Assembly: GCF_029626105.1 (NCBI RefSeq) | Contig: NZ_JARUBH010000009.1 | Span: 4,836,001 to 4,900,000 of the forward strand | Source: Solwaraspora sp. WMMD792 | GTDB taxonomy: Bacteria > Actinomycetota > Actinomycetes > Mycobacteriales > Micromonosporaceae | DNA length: 64,000 bases | Direction of reading: 5' to 3' | In this document: positions 39,436 to 48,648 of the stretch, one piece after another | Position numbering within the stretch: the first letter of the stretch is position 1 | Layout of the letters: each line of letters begins with the position of its first letter | Notes under the pieces: generated by a model | The model's database searches: none | What the model was told of the DNA's origin: nothing | The model's input: only the letters and a program-made list of their open reading frames with translations | Position numbers and translations under genes: made by a program

Positions 39436-42185
39436 CCGCCGAGCGGGTCGGCGTCACCGACCGCGCCGGCGGACTCGTCGGCGAACCACCGGGCGACGGT
39501 CGTCAGGTCCGGATGCTCAACGGCGAGCGCCAACGCCGCCGCCTCGACCAGACTCATCCGGCTACCCTGCGCGTACCCGGCGTCGAACGCCCTGTCGCCG
39601 ATCGCCGACCGTACCTTGGCCTGCTCCTGCGCCCAGTAGCCGCCGAACATGCCGGCCGTGCTGCGCAGCGCCGAGCGGGTCGCCTGAGCGGCACCGAACA
39701 GGCGAGCAGCGGTCGACGGGTCACCGCCCAGCGCGCACCGGACCGCCATCGCGTTCAGCGTGTCGCAGGCCCGCCGGTGGAACCCGTACCGCATCCGGGA
39801 GCGCAGCGCCACCACCAGGTGGTCGTGCGCGGCGACCAGGTCCCGGCGGCCCAACGCCACCAGCCCGAGCAGCATGTCCACGGTCCGCCGGCCGCGCTCC
39901 GCCGGCCGGGCGGCCTCTGCCGGCCGGGCGGTGGCCAGCACCTCGGCGGCCTCGTCCAACGCCCCCCGCCGGCAGAGCAGCTCGGCCAGGCTGTACACGG
40001 CGAACAGCGCGTCGCCGACCGCGCCGTTCGCCGCCGCCCAGTCGATCACCCGCCGGCACACCTGCTCGGCCTCGACGAACTGCCCGAGGTCGATGAGCGA
40101 GGCGCCCCGACCGGCCAGCACCCGGGCCAGCAGGCCCGCGTCGCCGGCCTGCCGGGCGGCGGCCTCCGCCCGGTGCGAAAACCGCATCTCCTCGCCGAAC
40201 TCGCCGTCCGCGCCCGCGTGCTGCGAATGCATGTGGTACGCGGCCGCCAGCTCCGCCTCGGGAATCGCCTCGCCGGTCTCGGCGATCCGCCCGTACAGCC
40301 GGAACAGCCACAGCCGGCCTTCCCGGGCCAGGCCGCGTTCGCGCCACCACTGGTCGAGCCCGCTGGCGAGCTGCAGGCCACGCCGGGCACTGCCACCGGT
40401 GGTGCTCCACCGCAGCGCGGCCCGCAGCTCGTCGGCCAACGGATCGAGGGTGTACAGCGAAAGGGTGACCGGCTTGCCGTCCGGGCCCAGGTAGGCACGC
40501 TGCAACGCGTGCAGGGCCCAGGCCACGTGCCGGTCCCGGGCAGCCTGCTCCTCACCCGCTTCGACCAGCCGCCGTGCCGCGTACGCCCGGATCGGGTCGA
40601 GCATCCGGTAGCTGGTGCCGCCGGCCGCCGGCTCGGCCTGGATCATCGACTTGTCGACCAGCACCGCCAACGGCCCCAGCGGATCGTCCTCGAGCAGCCA
40701 CTCCACGGTGGCCAGATCGATCGGTCCGGCGAAGACCGACATCCAGCGCAGCAGGCGGGCCGCCCGGGGAGCCAGCGTCCGGTAGGACCAGGTGACCGTC
40801 GCCTGTAGCGTGCCGTGCCGCCGCCCGGCAGGTCGCTGCGCGTCGACCGGCTCCTCCTGCCCCGCGTCCAGCACCCCCAGGACATCGTCGAGGCGGTCCA
40901 CGAGCTGCCCGACGGAGAGCACCCGCAGCCGGGCGGCGGCGAGCTCGATCGCCAGCGGCAACCCGTCCAGCCGGGCCGCCACCCGATGCAGCTGGGCGGT
41001 CTCGGTCGGACCCGGTGGGTGACCGCCACGGGCCGCCGCCGTGCGGTCCAGCAACAACGCCACGGCGTCGCTGGGGCCGCCGGCCGGCCCCGGTTCGGCC
41101 GACATCGGCGGTATCCGCCACACCACCTCGCCGGGCACCCCCAGCGGCTCCCTACTGGTCGTCAGCACCCGGACCTGCCGGCCACCGCCGAGCAGCCGGG
41201 CGATCACCTCGGCACACGCCGCCGGCTGGGCGTCGCAGGTGTCGAGCACCAGCAGCAGCCGGCGGGCGGCCGCATACTCGACGACGGTGTCCAGGATCGG
41301 CCGGCCCGGCTCCGGTCGCAGGCCGAACACCGCGGCGACGGCGAACGCGACCAGGCCGGGATCGGTCACCGTCGCAACATCGACGAACCACACCCCGTCG
41401 GGGTGGCCGGCCCTGACCGGGTCCGCTGCCGGTGATTCCGCGGCGTCACCGCCGCTGGCGTCGGCCGCGACCTCGATCGCCAGCCGGGTCTTGCCGGCAC
41501 CGCCGGCACCCACCACGGTGACCAGCCGGTGTTCGGCGACCAGCTGGCGCAGCTCCTGGCGTTCGGTCCGGCGACCGACAAAGGAGCTGATCTGATTGGG
41601 CAGATTGTGGCTGGCCGAGTCGGCCGTACGCGGTCTGGGGAACTGGCGCTCCAGCCCGGCGGCGATCAACTGGAACAGCCGCTCCCGGTCGTCGAACCCG
41701 CGCAGCCGGTGCAGGCCGAGATCGAGCAGCGAGACGCCGACCGGCAACGGGTCGGCGGCCTGGGCGGTCGCAGCGGAACAGAGGACCTGGCCACCATGCG
41801 CCGCCGCCGCGATCCGCGCCGCGCGGTGCACCTCCGGGCTGGCGTACTCACCCCCGACCGGCTCGGCGTGCCCGGTGTGCAGCCCCATCCGTACCCGGGG
41901 TGCGACATCCGGGGTCGGCCACTCGTGGGCGGCCAGCGCCCGCTGCGCGCGCCGGCAGGCGTCCAGTGCGGCGGACGCGTCGGCGAACGCCACGAAGAAC
42001 GAATCCCCTTCGGTGAACAACTCCGTGCCGTCGCTGGCCGACAAGGTCCGCCGTACCAACCGTCGGTGTTCGCTGAGCACCGGGCGGTAGTCGCGGCCGA
42101 GCAGTCGGGCCAGCCTCGTCGATCCTTCGATGTCGGTGAACATGAAGGTGACCAGTCCGCTCGGCAGTGCGATCGGTGCCGACAC
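39402..42185 (-). CDS. adenylate cyclase-like / AAA-ATPase / helical-repeat regulator
   Basis: 927 aa, GTG start. A class III cyclase homology domain (residues ~10-170; FMFTDIEGSTRL with metal Asp18, and EGDSFFVAFAD with Asp61) is followed by a STAND/NB-ARC ATPase (~200-560; P-loop VVGAGGAGKTRLA, Walker B-like RRLLLVLDTCD) and a TPR-like helical array (~600-900). In the cyclase domain the usual VNxAAR motif reads VHRAARI, and a substrate-recognising Lys is not obvious, so nucleotide cyclisation is doubtful. It resembles actinobacterial cyclase-ATPase regulators lacking a C-terminal LuxR domain. Signal unknown. Confidence 0.85.
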   Translation of the reverse strand: MSAPIALPSGLVTFMFTDIEGSTRLARLLGRDYRPVLSEHRRLVRRTLSASDGTELFTEGDSFFVAFADASAALDACRRAQRALAAHEWPTPDVAPRVRMGLHTGHAEPVGGEYASPEVHRAARIAAAAHGGQVLCSAATAQAADPLPVGVSLLDLGLHRLRGFDDRERLFQLIAAGLERQFPRPRTADSASHNLPNQISSFVGRRTERQELRQLVAEHRLVTVVGAGGAGKTRLAIEVAADASGGDAAESPAADPVRAGHPDGVWFVDVATVTDPGLVAFAVAAVFGLRPEPGRPILDTVVEYAAARRLLLVLDTCDAQPAACAEVIARLLGGGRQVRVLTTSREPLGVPGEVVWRIPPMSAEPGPAGGPSDAVALLLDRTAAARGGHPPGPTETAQLHRVAARLDGLPLAIELAAARLRVLSVGQLVDRLDDVLGVLDAGQEEPVDAQRPAGRRHGTLQATVTWSYRTLAPRAARLLRWMSVFAGPIDLATVEWLLEDDPLGPLAVLVDKSMIQAEPAAGGTSYRMLDPIRAYAARRLVEAGEEQAARDRHVAWALHALQRAYLGPDGKPVTLSLYTLDPLADELRAALRWSTTGGSARRGLQLASGLDQWWRERGLAREGRLWLFRLYGRIAETGEAIPEAELAAAYHMHSQHAGADGEFGEEMRFSHRAEAAARQAGDAGLLARVLAGRGASLIDLGQFVEAEQVCRRVIDWAAANGAVGDALFAVYSLAELLCRRGALDEAAEVLATARPAEAARPAERGRRTVDMLLGLVALGRRDLVAAHDHLVVALRSRMRYGFHRRACDTLNAMAVRCALGGDPSTAARLFGAAQATRSALRSTAGMFGGYWAQEQAKVRSAIGDRAFDAGYAQGSRMSLVEAAALALAVEHPDLTTVARWFADESAGAVGDADPLGGRGDRRPARPW

Positions 42186-42277
42186 CCGTGGAACCTCCGC
42201 CCCGCTGGGAAGTCGCGTTCATGCTGCCGCAGTCAGGCAACCCAGCTCATCGCGAACCGGTCAGCGCTGTGGGTCAA

Positions 42278-42514
42278 CTAGCATCCGCACCCGCCACCGC
42301 AGCAGCCGCCACCGCCGCCGGCCGGGGCTGGCGGCATGACCGGCAGTCCACCGGAGGTCCCGGCACCACGGCCGGTGATCGCGACGGTGGACAGCAGTTT
42401 GACCGTGTCGGAATGTCCCTGCGGGCAGGACGCCGGATCGCCGGCCTGGGTCATCGGACGGTTGACCTCGAAGGTGTCGCCGCACGCGCGACAGCGGAAC
42501 TCGTACCGGGGCAT
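42278..42514 (-). CDS. FmdB-family zinc ribbon protein
   Basis: A 78-aa protein: MPRYEFRCRACGDTFEVNRP with Cys8/Cys11, and a second knuckle ASCPQGH (Cys30/His34), then a flexible TGRGAG segment and a Cys/Gly tail (GGCCGGGCGC). This is the FmdB-like putative regulatory zinc ribbon found in most actinobacteria, function unproven. A TACCCT -10 (42521-42526, minus strand) ends six nt before the ATG, so the message is probably leaderless. It is divergent from the transglycosylase gene. Confidence 0.9.
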   Translation of the reverse strand: MPRYEFRCRACGDTFEVNRPMTQAGDPASCPQGHSDTVKLLSTVAITGRGAGTSGGLPVMPPAPAGGGGGCCGGGCGC

Positions 42515-42520
42515 GTGGAT

Positions 42521-42526
42521 AGGGTA
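42521..42526 (-). promoter_or_regulatory. -10 box of the fmdB-like leaderless promoter
   Basis: TACCCT on the minus strand, six nt before the start codon. Confidence 0.5.
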
Positions 42527-42571
42527 CGGCGGGAACTGACGCTTCCGGCCGGATGGGTGATACTCGACGGC

Positions 42572-43903
42572 ATGGTCGAGGACGGGTCGGGCACGCCAGC
42601 ACCACATCGGTTGCGTCCGGCGGTGCCGACGCCTGCCCGGCCGCCGCGGCAGGAAAGCGTCCCGGACCCGGACCCGGTACGGTCGACCGACGCCGCGTCG
42701 ACCGGCGATATCGGACCAGGCAGCGACACCGGACCGACCAGCGGGTCCCGACCACCCGGCGACACCGGACCCACCGCAGGGGGCGGCGACGACACCCGGC
42801 CGACCGCCGACAGTGACACCCGGCCGACCGCCGACAGCGAACCCGCCGACAGCGGCACCCAGCCGACCGGAGCCTCCGCAGACGAGCAGGCGCGACCGGC
42901 GACCGATCCACCCGAGCCTGCACCGGCACCGGCACCGACATTGGCACCGGCCACCACGCTTACCGTGGTCGGCCGGCACCGGCGAGAGGACGCGCCGTTC
43001 GGCACCCGGATCGGCTGGCTGCACCCGGCGCGGCTGCGACCGGTCCGGCGCGGCCTCCGCCGGGCGGCCCGAGCGGCCGGCGCGTGGAGTCGCCGGCCGG
43101 CCGGGCGGCTGGCCCTGCCCGGGCTGCTCCTGCTCGCTCTGGTCGCCGGCAGCGGTGCCGCCGGTGCGGTGCTGGTCCCAGCGGCCGCCGGCGACCGGCA
43201 ACCGGCCGCCTCGCCCACGGCGCTCGGCACCACCGCCGTACCGCAGTTGCCCGAGACCACGGACCCCGACCTGCTCGAGCCACCGGCGGATCCCCCGCTC
43301 GACGGCGGGCTGAACCCGGGTGCCCCGACCCGGCCGGCCACGGTCCTCGCCGCCTGGGCAACCCGCACGGCCAGCCGGGTCGACATACCGGTGGTGGCGA
43401 TGGAGGCGTACGGCTACGCCGAGTTGGTGTTGGCCACCACCACGCCGGACTGCCGGCTGTCGTGGACCACGCTGGCCGCGATCGGCATGATCGAGTCGAC
43501 CCACGGCCGGGCGAACGGGTCACGGTTGGACGCCGACGGCCGCGCCGTACCGCCGATCACCGGGCTGCCGTTGGACGGTGCCGGCGGACGTCAGCGGATC
43601 ACCGACACCGACGACGGCGCGTTGGACAACGACCCGGTGTACGACCGGGCGGTCGGCCCGATGCAGTTCATCCCGACCACATGGGCGGAATTCGCGGTGG
43701 ACGCGGACAACGACGGTGTCATCGATCCGCAGGATATCGATGACGCCAGCCTCGCCGCCGCTAACTACTTGTGCCGGAACGGGCGCGATCTGTCCACACC
43801 TTCTGATTGGTGGAGTGCGATCCTGTCGTACAACAACGTGCAGCCGTACGCCCAGGCAGTCTTCGACACCGCCAACGACTACGGCGTACGTAGCCGTACT
43901 TAG
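42572..43903 (+). CDS. membrane-anchored lytic transglycosylase (MltB/SLT type)
   Basis: 443 aa from the ATG at 42572 (GTG 42557 is an alternative). An N-terminal cytoplasmic Pro/Thr/Asp-rich region of ~160 residues contains duplicated TRPTADSD units. One membrane helix follows (LALPGLLLLALVAGSGAAGAV), then a Pro/Thr linker and a C-terminal transglycosylase domain (~275-440) with catalytic-region LAAIGMIESTHGR (Glu) and AVGPMQFIPTTWAEF. It cleaves peptidoglycan glycan strands at the outer face of the membrane. Actinobacterial cell-wall growth or germination is the likely setting (inference). Confidence 0.88.
   Translation: MVEDGSGTPAPHRLRPAVPTPARPPRQESVPDPDPVRSTDAASTGDIGPGSDTGPTSGSRPPGDTGPTAGGGDDTRPTADSDTRPTADSEPADSGTQPTGASADEQARPATDPPEPAPAPAPTLAPATTLTVVGRHRREDAPFGTRIGWLHPARLRPVRRGLRRAARAAGAWSRRPAGRLALPGLLLLALVAGSGAAGAVLVPAAAGDRQPAASPTALGTTAVPQLPETTDPDLLEPPADPPLDGGLNPGAPTRPATVLAAWATRTASRVDIPVVAMEAYGYAELVLATTTPDCRLSWTTLAAIGMIESTHGRANGSRLDADGRAVPPITGLPLDGAGGRQRITDTDDGALDNDPVYDRAVGPMQFIPTTWAEFAVDADNDGVIDPQDIDDASLAAANYLCRNGRDLSTPSDWWSAILSYNNVQPYAQAVFDTANDYGVRSRT
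42791..42838 (+). repeat. in-frame 24-bp duplication in the transglycosylase gene
   Basis: Units 42791-42814 and 42815-42838 encode DTRPTADS twice in the cytoplasmic low-complexity region. Confidence 0.88.
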
Positions 43904-43973
43904 TGCAATCAGATAGCCACAATTTCCGGCCCGGCCACTTTCGCAACCGGCGACTTGGCGGCAAGCTAGACGC

Positions 43974-44996
43974 GTGATGGTACGCGAGTGGGACCCCCGA
44001 ACCGCGTCGTCCGCCGAGATCTCATCTCTGCTGGACTGTCTCAACCGGGTATTCGAGGCTGACCTGCCAGGCGATCCGAACTGGCGGCCGGACTTCCTGC
44101 GGGAGTACCTGACCGAAACGATGCCCGGGGTCCGACGGATCTGCTGGCTGGCCGAGGAGACCGCCGACGACGGCCGGCCAGGGCCGGTCAACGGGCACGT
44201 CAACGTGTTGCTCCTCGGCGACATCGGGGTGCTCGAGATCCTGGTCCGGCCCGACGCCCGGCGCAACGGCCTGGGCCGGGAGCTGCTGGCGCTCGCCGTA
44301 CGCCGCGCCTACCACGAGGGGTTCAGCTCGGTCGGTGTCGAGGTCATCGGCGGCACCTGCGCCGTCGATTTCTACGAGTCATTGGGGTTCGCCCGCCAGT
44401 TCCGGGAAATCCGCAGCGTGCTCCGGTTGCCGGCGGTCGACTGGACCGCCATCGAGAAGACGGCGCAGGACCCGGTCCCCGGGTACCAGATCGAGTTCCA
44501 TCCGGGCGGGCCGCCGGATGCTCTGGTCGATGCGTACGCCCGGACCAAGGCCGAGCAGAGCGTACCGGAGGACGGCGACCTGGATCTGCGGCCCAGCTCC
44601 TACGACCCAGACCGGCTCCGGGACAGCCTCGACTGCCTGCGTCGCCGCGGCATGAAGCCGTACATCGTGCTGGCCCGGCATCTGGCCAGCGGTGCGGTGG
44701 CCGGGCTGACCGAGGTGGTGGTGCCAGCGCAGCACCCGACCCGGGCCGACCAGTACGACACCATCGTCGCCCAGGCCCACCTGGGGCACGGCATCGACCG
44801 GGCGATCAAGGCCCGGATGCTGCTGGAGCTGCGTACCGTCGAGCCGAGGCTGGCCGAGGTGCAGACCTGGAACGCCGAGGGCGACGAGGATCTGATCGCG
44901 ATCAATGCCGAGCTCGGCTACCAGCCCGACCGGGACTGGTGGGACTACGGAGCCGACATCGCGACCCTGATGCACCGGCTCGGCGTGCGCAGCTGA
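43974..44996 (+). CDS. tandem GNAT-domain N-acetyltransferase
   Basis: A 340-aa protein with two GNAT folds. The first (residues ~5-150) has the acetyl-CoA loop VRPDARRNGLGRELLALAVR (R/Q-x-x-G-x-G/A type). The second (~165-335) has a degenerate loop, IVAQAHLGHGIDRAIKARML, and ends LGYQPDRDWWDYG. This double architecture occurs in mycothiol synthase and related enzymes, but the length and motifs do not show which substrate is used. The GTG at 43974 or the ATG at 43977 starts the protein. It is convergent with hemB. Confidence 0.85.
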   Translation: MMVREWDPRTASSAEISSLLDCLNRVFEADLPGDPNWRPDFLREYLTETMPGVRRICWLAEETADDGRPGPVNGHVNVLLLGDIGVLEILVRPDARRNGLGRELLALAVRRAYHEGFSSVGVEVIGGTCAVDFYESLGFARQFREIRSVLRLPAVDWTAIEKTAQDPVPGYQIEFHPGGPPDALVDAYARTKAEQSVPEDGDLDLRPSSYDPDRLRDSLDCLRRRGMKPYIVLARHLASGAVAGLTEVVVPAQHPTRADQYDTIVAQAHLGHGIDRAIKARMLLELRTVEPRLAEVQTWNAEGDEDLIAINAELGYQPDRDWWDYGADIATLMHRLGVRS

Positions 44997-45059
44997 CCGA
45001 CCGGGTCGGTGGGTGCGCCATCGACCTGGGCCGGCGACGGGTGCCGCCGGCGAACCAGG

Positions 45060-46031
45060 TCAGAGGGCGTTCGCGACCTCCGTCGCCCAGTAGGTGAGGA
45101 TGATCTGCGCGCCGGCCCGCCGGATCGACGTCAACGTCTCCAGGATCACCCGGTCCCGGTCGATCCAGCCGTTCGCGGCAGCCGCCTCGACCATCGCGTA
45201 CTCGCCGGAGACCTGGTAGGCGGCGACCGGGACGTGCACCCGCTGGCGGACCGCCGCGATCACGTCCAGGTACGGCAGCGCCGGCTTGACCATCACCAGG
45301 TCGGCACCTTCGGCGACGTCCAGCTCGACCTCGCGCAGCGACTCCCGCAGATTCGCCGGATCCTGCTGGTAGGTCCGCCGGTCGCCGACCAGCGCCGACT
45401 CCACCGCGTCGCGGAACGGCCCGTAGAACGCCGAGGCGTACTTCGCCGCGTACGCGAGCAGTGCGGTGTCGGTGTACCCGGCCGCGTCCAACGCCCGGCG
45501 CACCACCCCGACCTGGCCGTCCATCATCCCGGACGGGCCGAGCATGTCCGCGCCGGCTTCGGCCTGCGCGACGGCCAGCTGCGCGTACGCGGCGAGCGTC
45601 GCGTCGTTGTCCACCGTCCCATCGGCGGCGAGCAGGCCACAGTGCCCGTGCGAGGTGAACTCGTCGAGGCAGAGGTCGCTCATCACCACGGTGGCGTCAC
45701 CGACCTCGGCGACCACGTCCCGGATGGCGACGTTCAGCACGCCGGCCGGGTCGACACCGGCGGAACCGGTCGCGTCCCGGCGCTGTGGCACGCCGAACAG
45801 CATGATCCCGCCGACCCCGGCCGCCACCGCCTCGGCGGCGGCCTTGCGCAACGAGTCCCGGCTGTGCTGGACCACACCGGGCAGCGACGGGATCGGTCGC
45901 GGCCCGGTGAGCCCTTCCTTGACGAACATCGGCAGCACCAGCTCGGCCGGGGACAGCCGGGTCTCCTCGACCAGCCGCCGCACCGCGGCGGTGCGGCGCA
46001 GCCGGCGTGGCCGGCTCTGCGGATACGTCAT
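45060..46031 (-). CDS. hemB: porphobilinogen synthase (5-aminolevulinate dehydratase)
   Basis: A 323-aa protein condensing two 5-aminolevulinates to porphobilinogen. TIM barrel with the metal region [15 protein letters not shown], in which Asp replaces a zinc-site Cys (the Mg-type ALAD pattern), [12 protein letters not shown] with the first active-site Lys, and the Schiff-base Lys in [12 protein letters not shown]. Last gene of the rex-hemA-hemC-hemD-hemB cluster, nine nt after hemD. Confidence 0.95.
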   Translation of the reverse strand: MTYPQSRPRRLRRTAAVRRLVEETRLSPAELVLPMFVKEGLTGPRPIPSLPGVVQHSRDSLRKAAAEAVAAGVGGIMLFGVPQRRDATGSAGVDPAGVLNVAIRDVVAEVGDATVVMSDLCLDEFTSHGHCGLLAADGTVDNDATLAAYAQLAVAQAEAGADMLGPSGMMDGQVGVVRRALDAAGYTDTALLAYAAKYASAFYGPFRDAVESALVGDRRTYQQDPANLRESLREVELDVAEGADLVMVKPALPYLDVIAAVRQRVHVPVAAYQVSGEYAMVEAAAANGWIDRDRVILETLTSIRRAGAQIILTYWATEVANAL

Positions 46032-46040
46032 CGCGCCGGC

Positions 46041-47621
46041 TCAGCGGAACCGCAGCGCCGTCGGACCCTGCACCTTGGACCCGCGCCGCTGCTTGGCCGG
46101 CATCGCCACCAGCTTCTCCCGCAGCTCGACCGCGTAGCCGGCCAGCGCCTCGACCAGCTCCGGCACCGACGCGTGCGCCGGCTGCACGTCCACCCGCAGG
46201 CCGAACTCGGTGGCGGTCTCGGCGGTCTTCGGGCCGATCACCGCGACCACCGTCCGGGCGTGCGGCTTGCCGGCGATACCGACCAGGTTGCGCACGGTGG
46301 ACGAGGAGGTGAACAGCACCGCGTCGAAGCCGCCGGACTTGATCGCGTCGCGGATCTCGGCCGGCGGCGGCGCGGCCCGCACCGTCCGGTACGCGGTGAC
46401 GTCGTCGACCTCCCAGCCGCGCTCGGTCAGCCCTGCGGCGAGGGTCTCGGTGGCGATGTCCGCCCGGGGCAGCAGCACCCGGCCCACCGGGTCGAGGATC
46501 TCGTCGTGCGGCGAGAACTCGGCCAGCAGCCCTTCGGAGGACTGCTCACCGGCCGGCACCAGCTCAGGCTGGATCCCGAAGGCACGGACCGCGTCAGCGG
46601 TCGCCTCACCGATGCAGGCGATCTTGACCCCGCCGAAGTGCCGGGCGTCCAGCCCATGCTCGGCGAACTTCTCCCACACCGCCCGTACGGCGTTGACCGA
46701 GGTGAACACGACCCAGGCGTACCGGCCGTCGACCAGGCCCTTGACCGCCCGCTCCATCTGCGCCGGGGTACGCGGCGGCTCGACCGCGATGGTCGGCACC
46801 TCGCACGGGATGGCGCCGTAGGCGCGCAGCTGGGCGCTCATCACGCCGGCCTGCTCCTTGGTCCGCGGCACGAGCACCTTCCAGCCGTACAGTGGCCGGT
46901 TCTCCCACCAGCTCAGCTTGTCCCGCTCGGCGACCCCGGCACCGAGGGTGAGCACCACCCGGCCGGTGAAGCCGAGCGCGGCGGCGACGAAGCTGTCCAC
47001 CGTCGAGGTGGTGGTGTACTGGGTCTCGCCAGTCCCGTCCCCGGTCACCGCGACCGAGGTGGCACCGTCGACGCCGGCGGCGAGCAGTCCGTCGCGGACT
47101 GCGGCGAGCTCCCCGGCGTCCACCGCCAGGGCGAGCGAACCCCGGCCGACCGCCGCAGCGAGCGCCTCGAAGTCGAGGCCGGCGGTGTCGTCGACATCGG
47201 CCACCGTACGGATGCCGGGCAGCGGGACCCCGGCGTAGCCGGCCACCCCTTCGGCCTGGCTGACCCCGGGCACCACCTCGAACGGCACCGCGGTACGCGC
47301 GACGGCCTGTACCTCGGTCACCACCGCGTGGTGACCGAACGGGTCGCCGCAGACCAGCCGGACCGCCGCCTGCCCGGACCGGGCGGCGGAGATCAGCACC
47401 TTGGCCACGTCACCTGGCGCGCCCTCGGCCGGGCTGAGCTGGGTGTCCGCCTTGGCGCTGGCGCGGACCGCAGCGAGCAGGGTCTCCGGGACGCCCCGGT
47501 CGTAGACGACCTGGTCCGCCTCGACCAGGGCGTCGTGCGCCCGGCGGGTCAGCAGGCCCGGGTCGCCGGGGCCGGCGCCCACGAACGCGATGTGGCCGGC
47601 GAGCTTACGGGTGCGGGTCAT
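46041..47621 (-). CDS. hemD: fused uroporphyrinogen-III methyltransferase-like / uroporphyrinogen-III synthase
   Basis: A 526-aa fusion. The N-terminal half (residues ~1-240) has the tetrapyrrole methylase fold: VGAGPGDPGLLTRRA and VVLTLGAG. The C-terminal half (~250-500) is uroporphyrinogen-III synthase (WKVLVPRTKEQAGVMSAQL; VVFTSVNAVRAVWEKF). Such fusions give both siroheme/cobalamin and heme precursors. The methylase half departs from SUMT consensus where VRLxxGDPFxFGRG is expected (VRLVCGDPFGHHAVVTE) and at YDxLVxPE (YDRGVPE), so methylation may be lost. It overlaps hemC by 17 bp. Confidence 0.9.
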   Translation of the reverse strand: MTRTRKLAGHIAFVGAGPGDPGLLTRRAHDALVEADQVVYDRGVPETLLAAVRASAKADTQLSPAEGAPGDVAKVLISAARSGQAAVRLVCGDPFGHHAVVTEVQAVARTAVPFEVVPGVSQAEGVAGYAGVPLPGIRTVADVDDTAGLDFEALAAAVGRGSLALAVDAGELAAVRDGLLAAGVDGATSVAVTGDGTGETQYTTTSTVDSFVAAALGFTGRVVLTLGAGVAERDKLSWWENRPLYGWKVLVPRTKEQAGVMSAQLRAYGAIPCEVPTIAVEPPRTPAQMERAVKGLVDGRYAWVVFTSVNAVRAVWEKFAEHGLDARHFGGVKIACIGEATADAVRAFGIQPELVPAGEQSSEGLLAEFSPHDEILDPVGRVLLPRADIATETLAAGLTERGWEVDDVTAYRTVRAAPPPAEIRDAIKSGGFDAVLFTSSSTVRNLVGIAGKPHARTVVAVIGPKTAETATEFGLRVDVQPAHASVPELVEALAGYAVELREKLVAMPAKQRRGSKVQGPTALRFR

Positions 47622-48648
47622 TTATGCTCCCCATGTTCTGGGTCGTCGCGCCGGACGGATTGGGCGCTGAAGGTCGCTGGGGTACCACGCCGTCGCCATC
47701 CGCGGCCCTGGACGGACCGCCGGGCGTGGCCCCCGGAAGGATCGTGTCGGCTCCGGCGTCGAGCAGCTCGGCGGCGAGTGCCGCGCCGATCTCGACGGCG
47801 GTGGCCGGGGGACCGGTGCGCGACAGTCTGATCTCCCGGAGTCCGTCCGGGCTGATCACCGCCCCGCGCAGGTAGATCTCGTCGCCGTCATCCCCCTCGG
47901 CGACTTCCGCGTACGCCGCGACCGGTGCGCTGCAGCCGGCCTCCAGCGTCGCGAGCAACGACCGTTCCGCGGCGACCGCGGCTCGGGTCGGTGCATGGTC
48001 GAGCATGCCGAGCAGCTCGACCAGGTCGGTGTCGTCGGCCCGGCATTCGACGGCCAGGGCGCCCTGGGCGGGCGCCGGCAGCATCAGCATCGGGTCGAGA
48101 GTCTCGGTGATCTCGGCGGTCCGGCCGAGCCGGGCCAGACCGGCCCGGGCCAGCACGATCGCGTCGAGATCGGGCTGCGGGCCGCGCACCCGGCCGATCC
48201 GGGTGTCCACGTTGCCCCGGATCGGGGTGACCACGAGCTGGCGGCCGAGAGCGTTCAGCTGGGCGATCCGGCGCAGTGCCCCGGTGCCGACGGTGGCCCC
48301 CGGCGCGAGCTCGGCGAGCATCCGGCCGTCCCGGCTGATCAACGCGTCGCGCGGATCCTCCCGGGGCGGCACCGCCGCGACCAGCAGCTCCGCCTGGCCG
48401 GCGGTGGGCAGGTCCTTGTACGAGTGGACCGCGAAGTCGATCTCCTTGGCCAGCAGCGCGTCGCGCAACGCGGAGACGAACACGCCGACGCCGAGCGCGG
48501 CGACCGGCGCGGTGGACCGGTCCCCGGCGGTGACGATCTCCACCAGCTCGACGTCGCGGCCGGTGGCGGAGCGCAGCGCGGCGGCCACCCGACCGGACTG
48601 GGCGGTGGCCAGGGCGCTGCCCCGGGTGCCCAGGCGCAACACGCTCAT
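47605..48648 (-). CDS. hemC: hydroxymethylbilane synthase (porphobilinogen deaminase)
   Basis: A 347-aa protein polymerising four porphobilinogens. LRLGTRGSALATAQSGRVAA at the start, the FAVHSYKDLPT motif, substrate-binding RRIAQL, and the dipyrromethane-cofactor Cys in LEAGCSAPVAAYA. The C-terminal ~35 residues are a low-complexity extension. Its ATG overlaps the hemA stop by four bases. Confidence 0.95.
   Translation of the reverse strand: MSVLRLGTRGSALATAQSGRVAAALRSATGRDVELVEIVTAGDRSTAPVAALGVGVFVSALRDALLAKEIDFAVHSYKDLPTAGQAELLVAAVPPREDPRDALISRDGRMLAELAPGATVGTGALRRIAQLNALGRQLVVTPIRGNVDTRIGRVRGPQPDLDAIVLARAGLARLGRTAEITETLDPMLMLPAPAQGALAVECRADDTDLVELLGMLDHAPTRAAVAAERSLLATLEAGCSAPVAAYAEVAEGDDGDEIYLRGAVISPDGLREIRLSRTGPPATAVEIGAALAAELLDAGADTILPGATPGGPSRAADGDGVVPQRPSAPNPSGATTQNMGSINDPHP

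Noticed and set aside
39402..42185. LuxR-type (LAL) or AfsR/SARP regulator of secondary metabolism
   Set aside because: No LuxR HTH at the C-terminus and no OmpR-type DNA-binding domain at the N-terminus; the N-terminal domain is cyclase-like.
45023..45061. Terminator between the GNAT gene and hemB
   Set aside because: GACCTGG and CCAGGTC flank a 25-nt GC-rich loop; the stem is only 7 bp, too weak to call with confidence.
45009..47831. A 940-codon plus-strand frame antisense to hemB and hemD
   Set aside because: Arg/Gly/His/Asp-rich shadow. The heme genes on the opposite strand are unambiguous.
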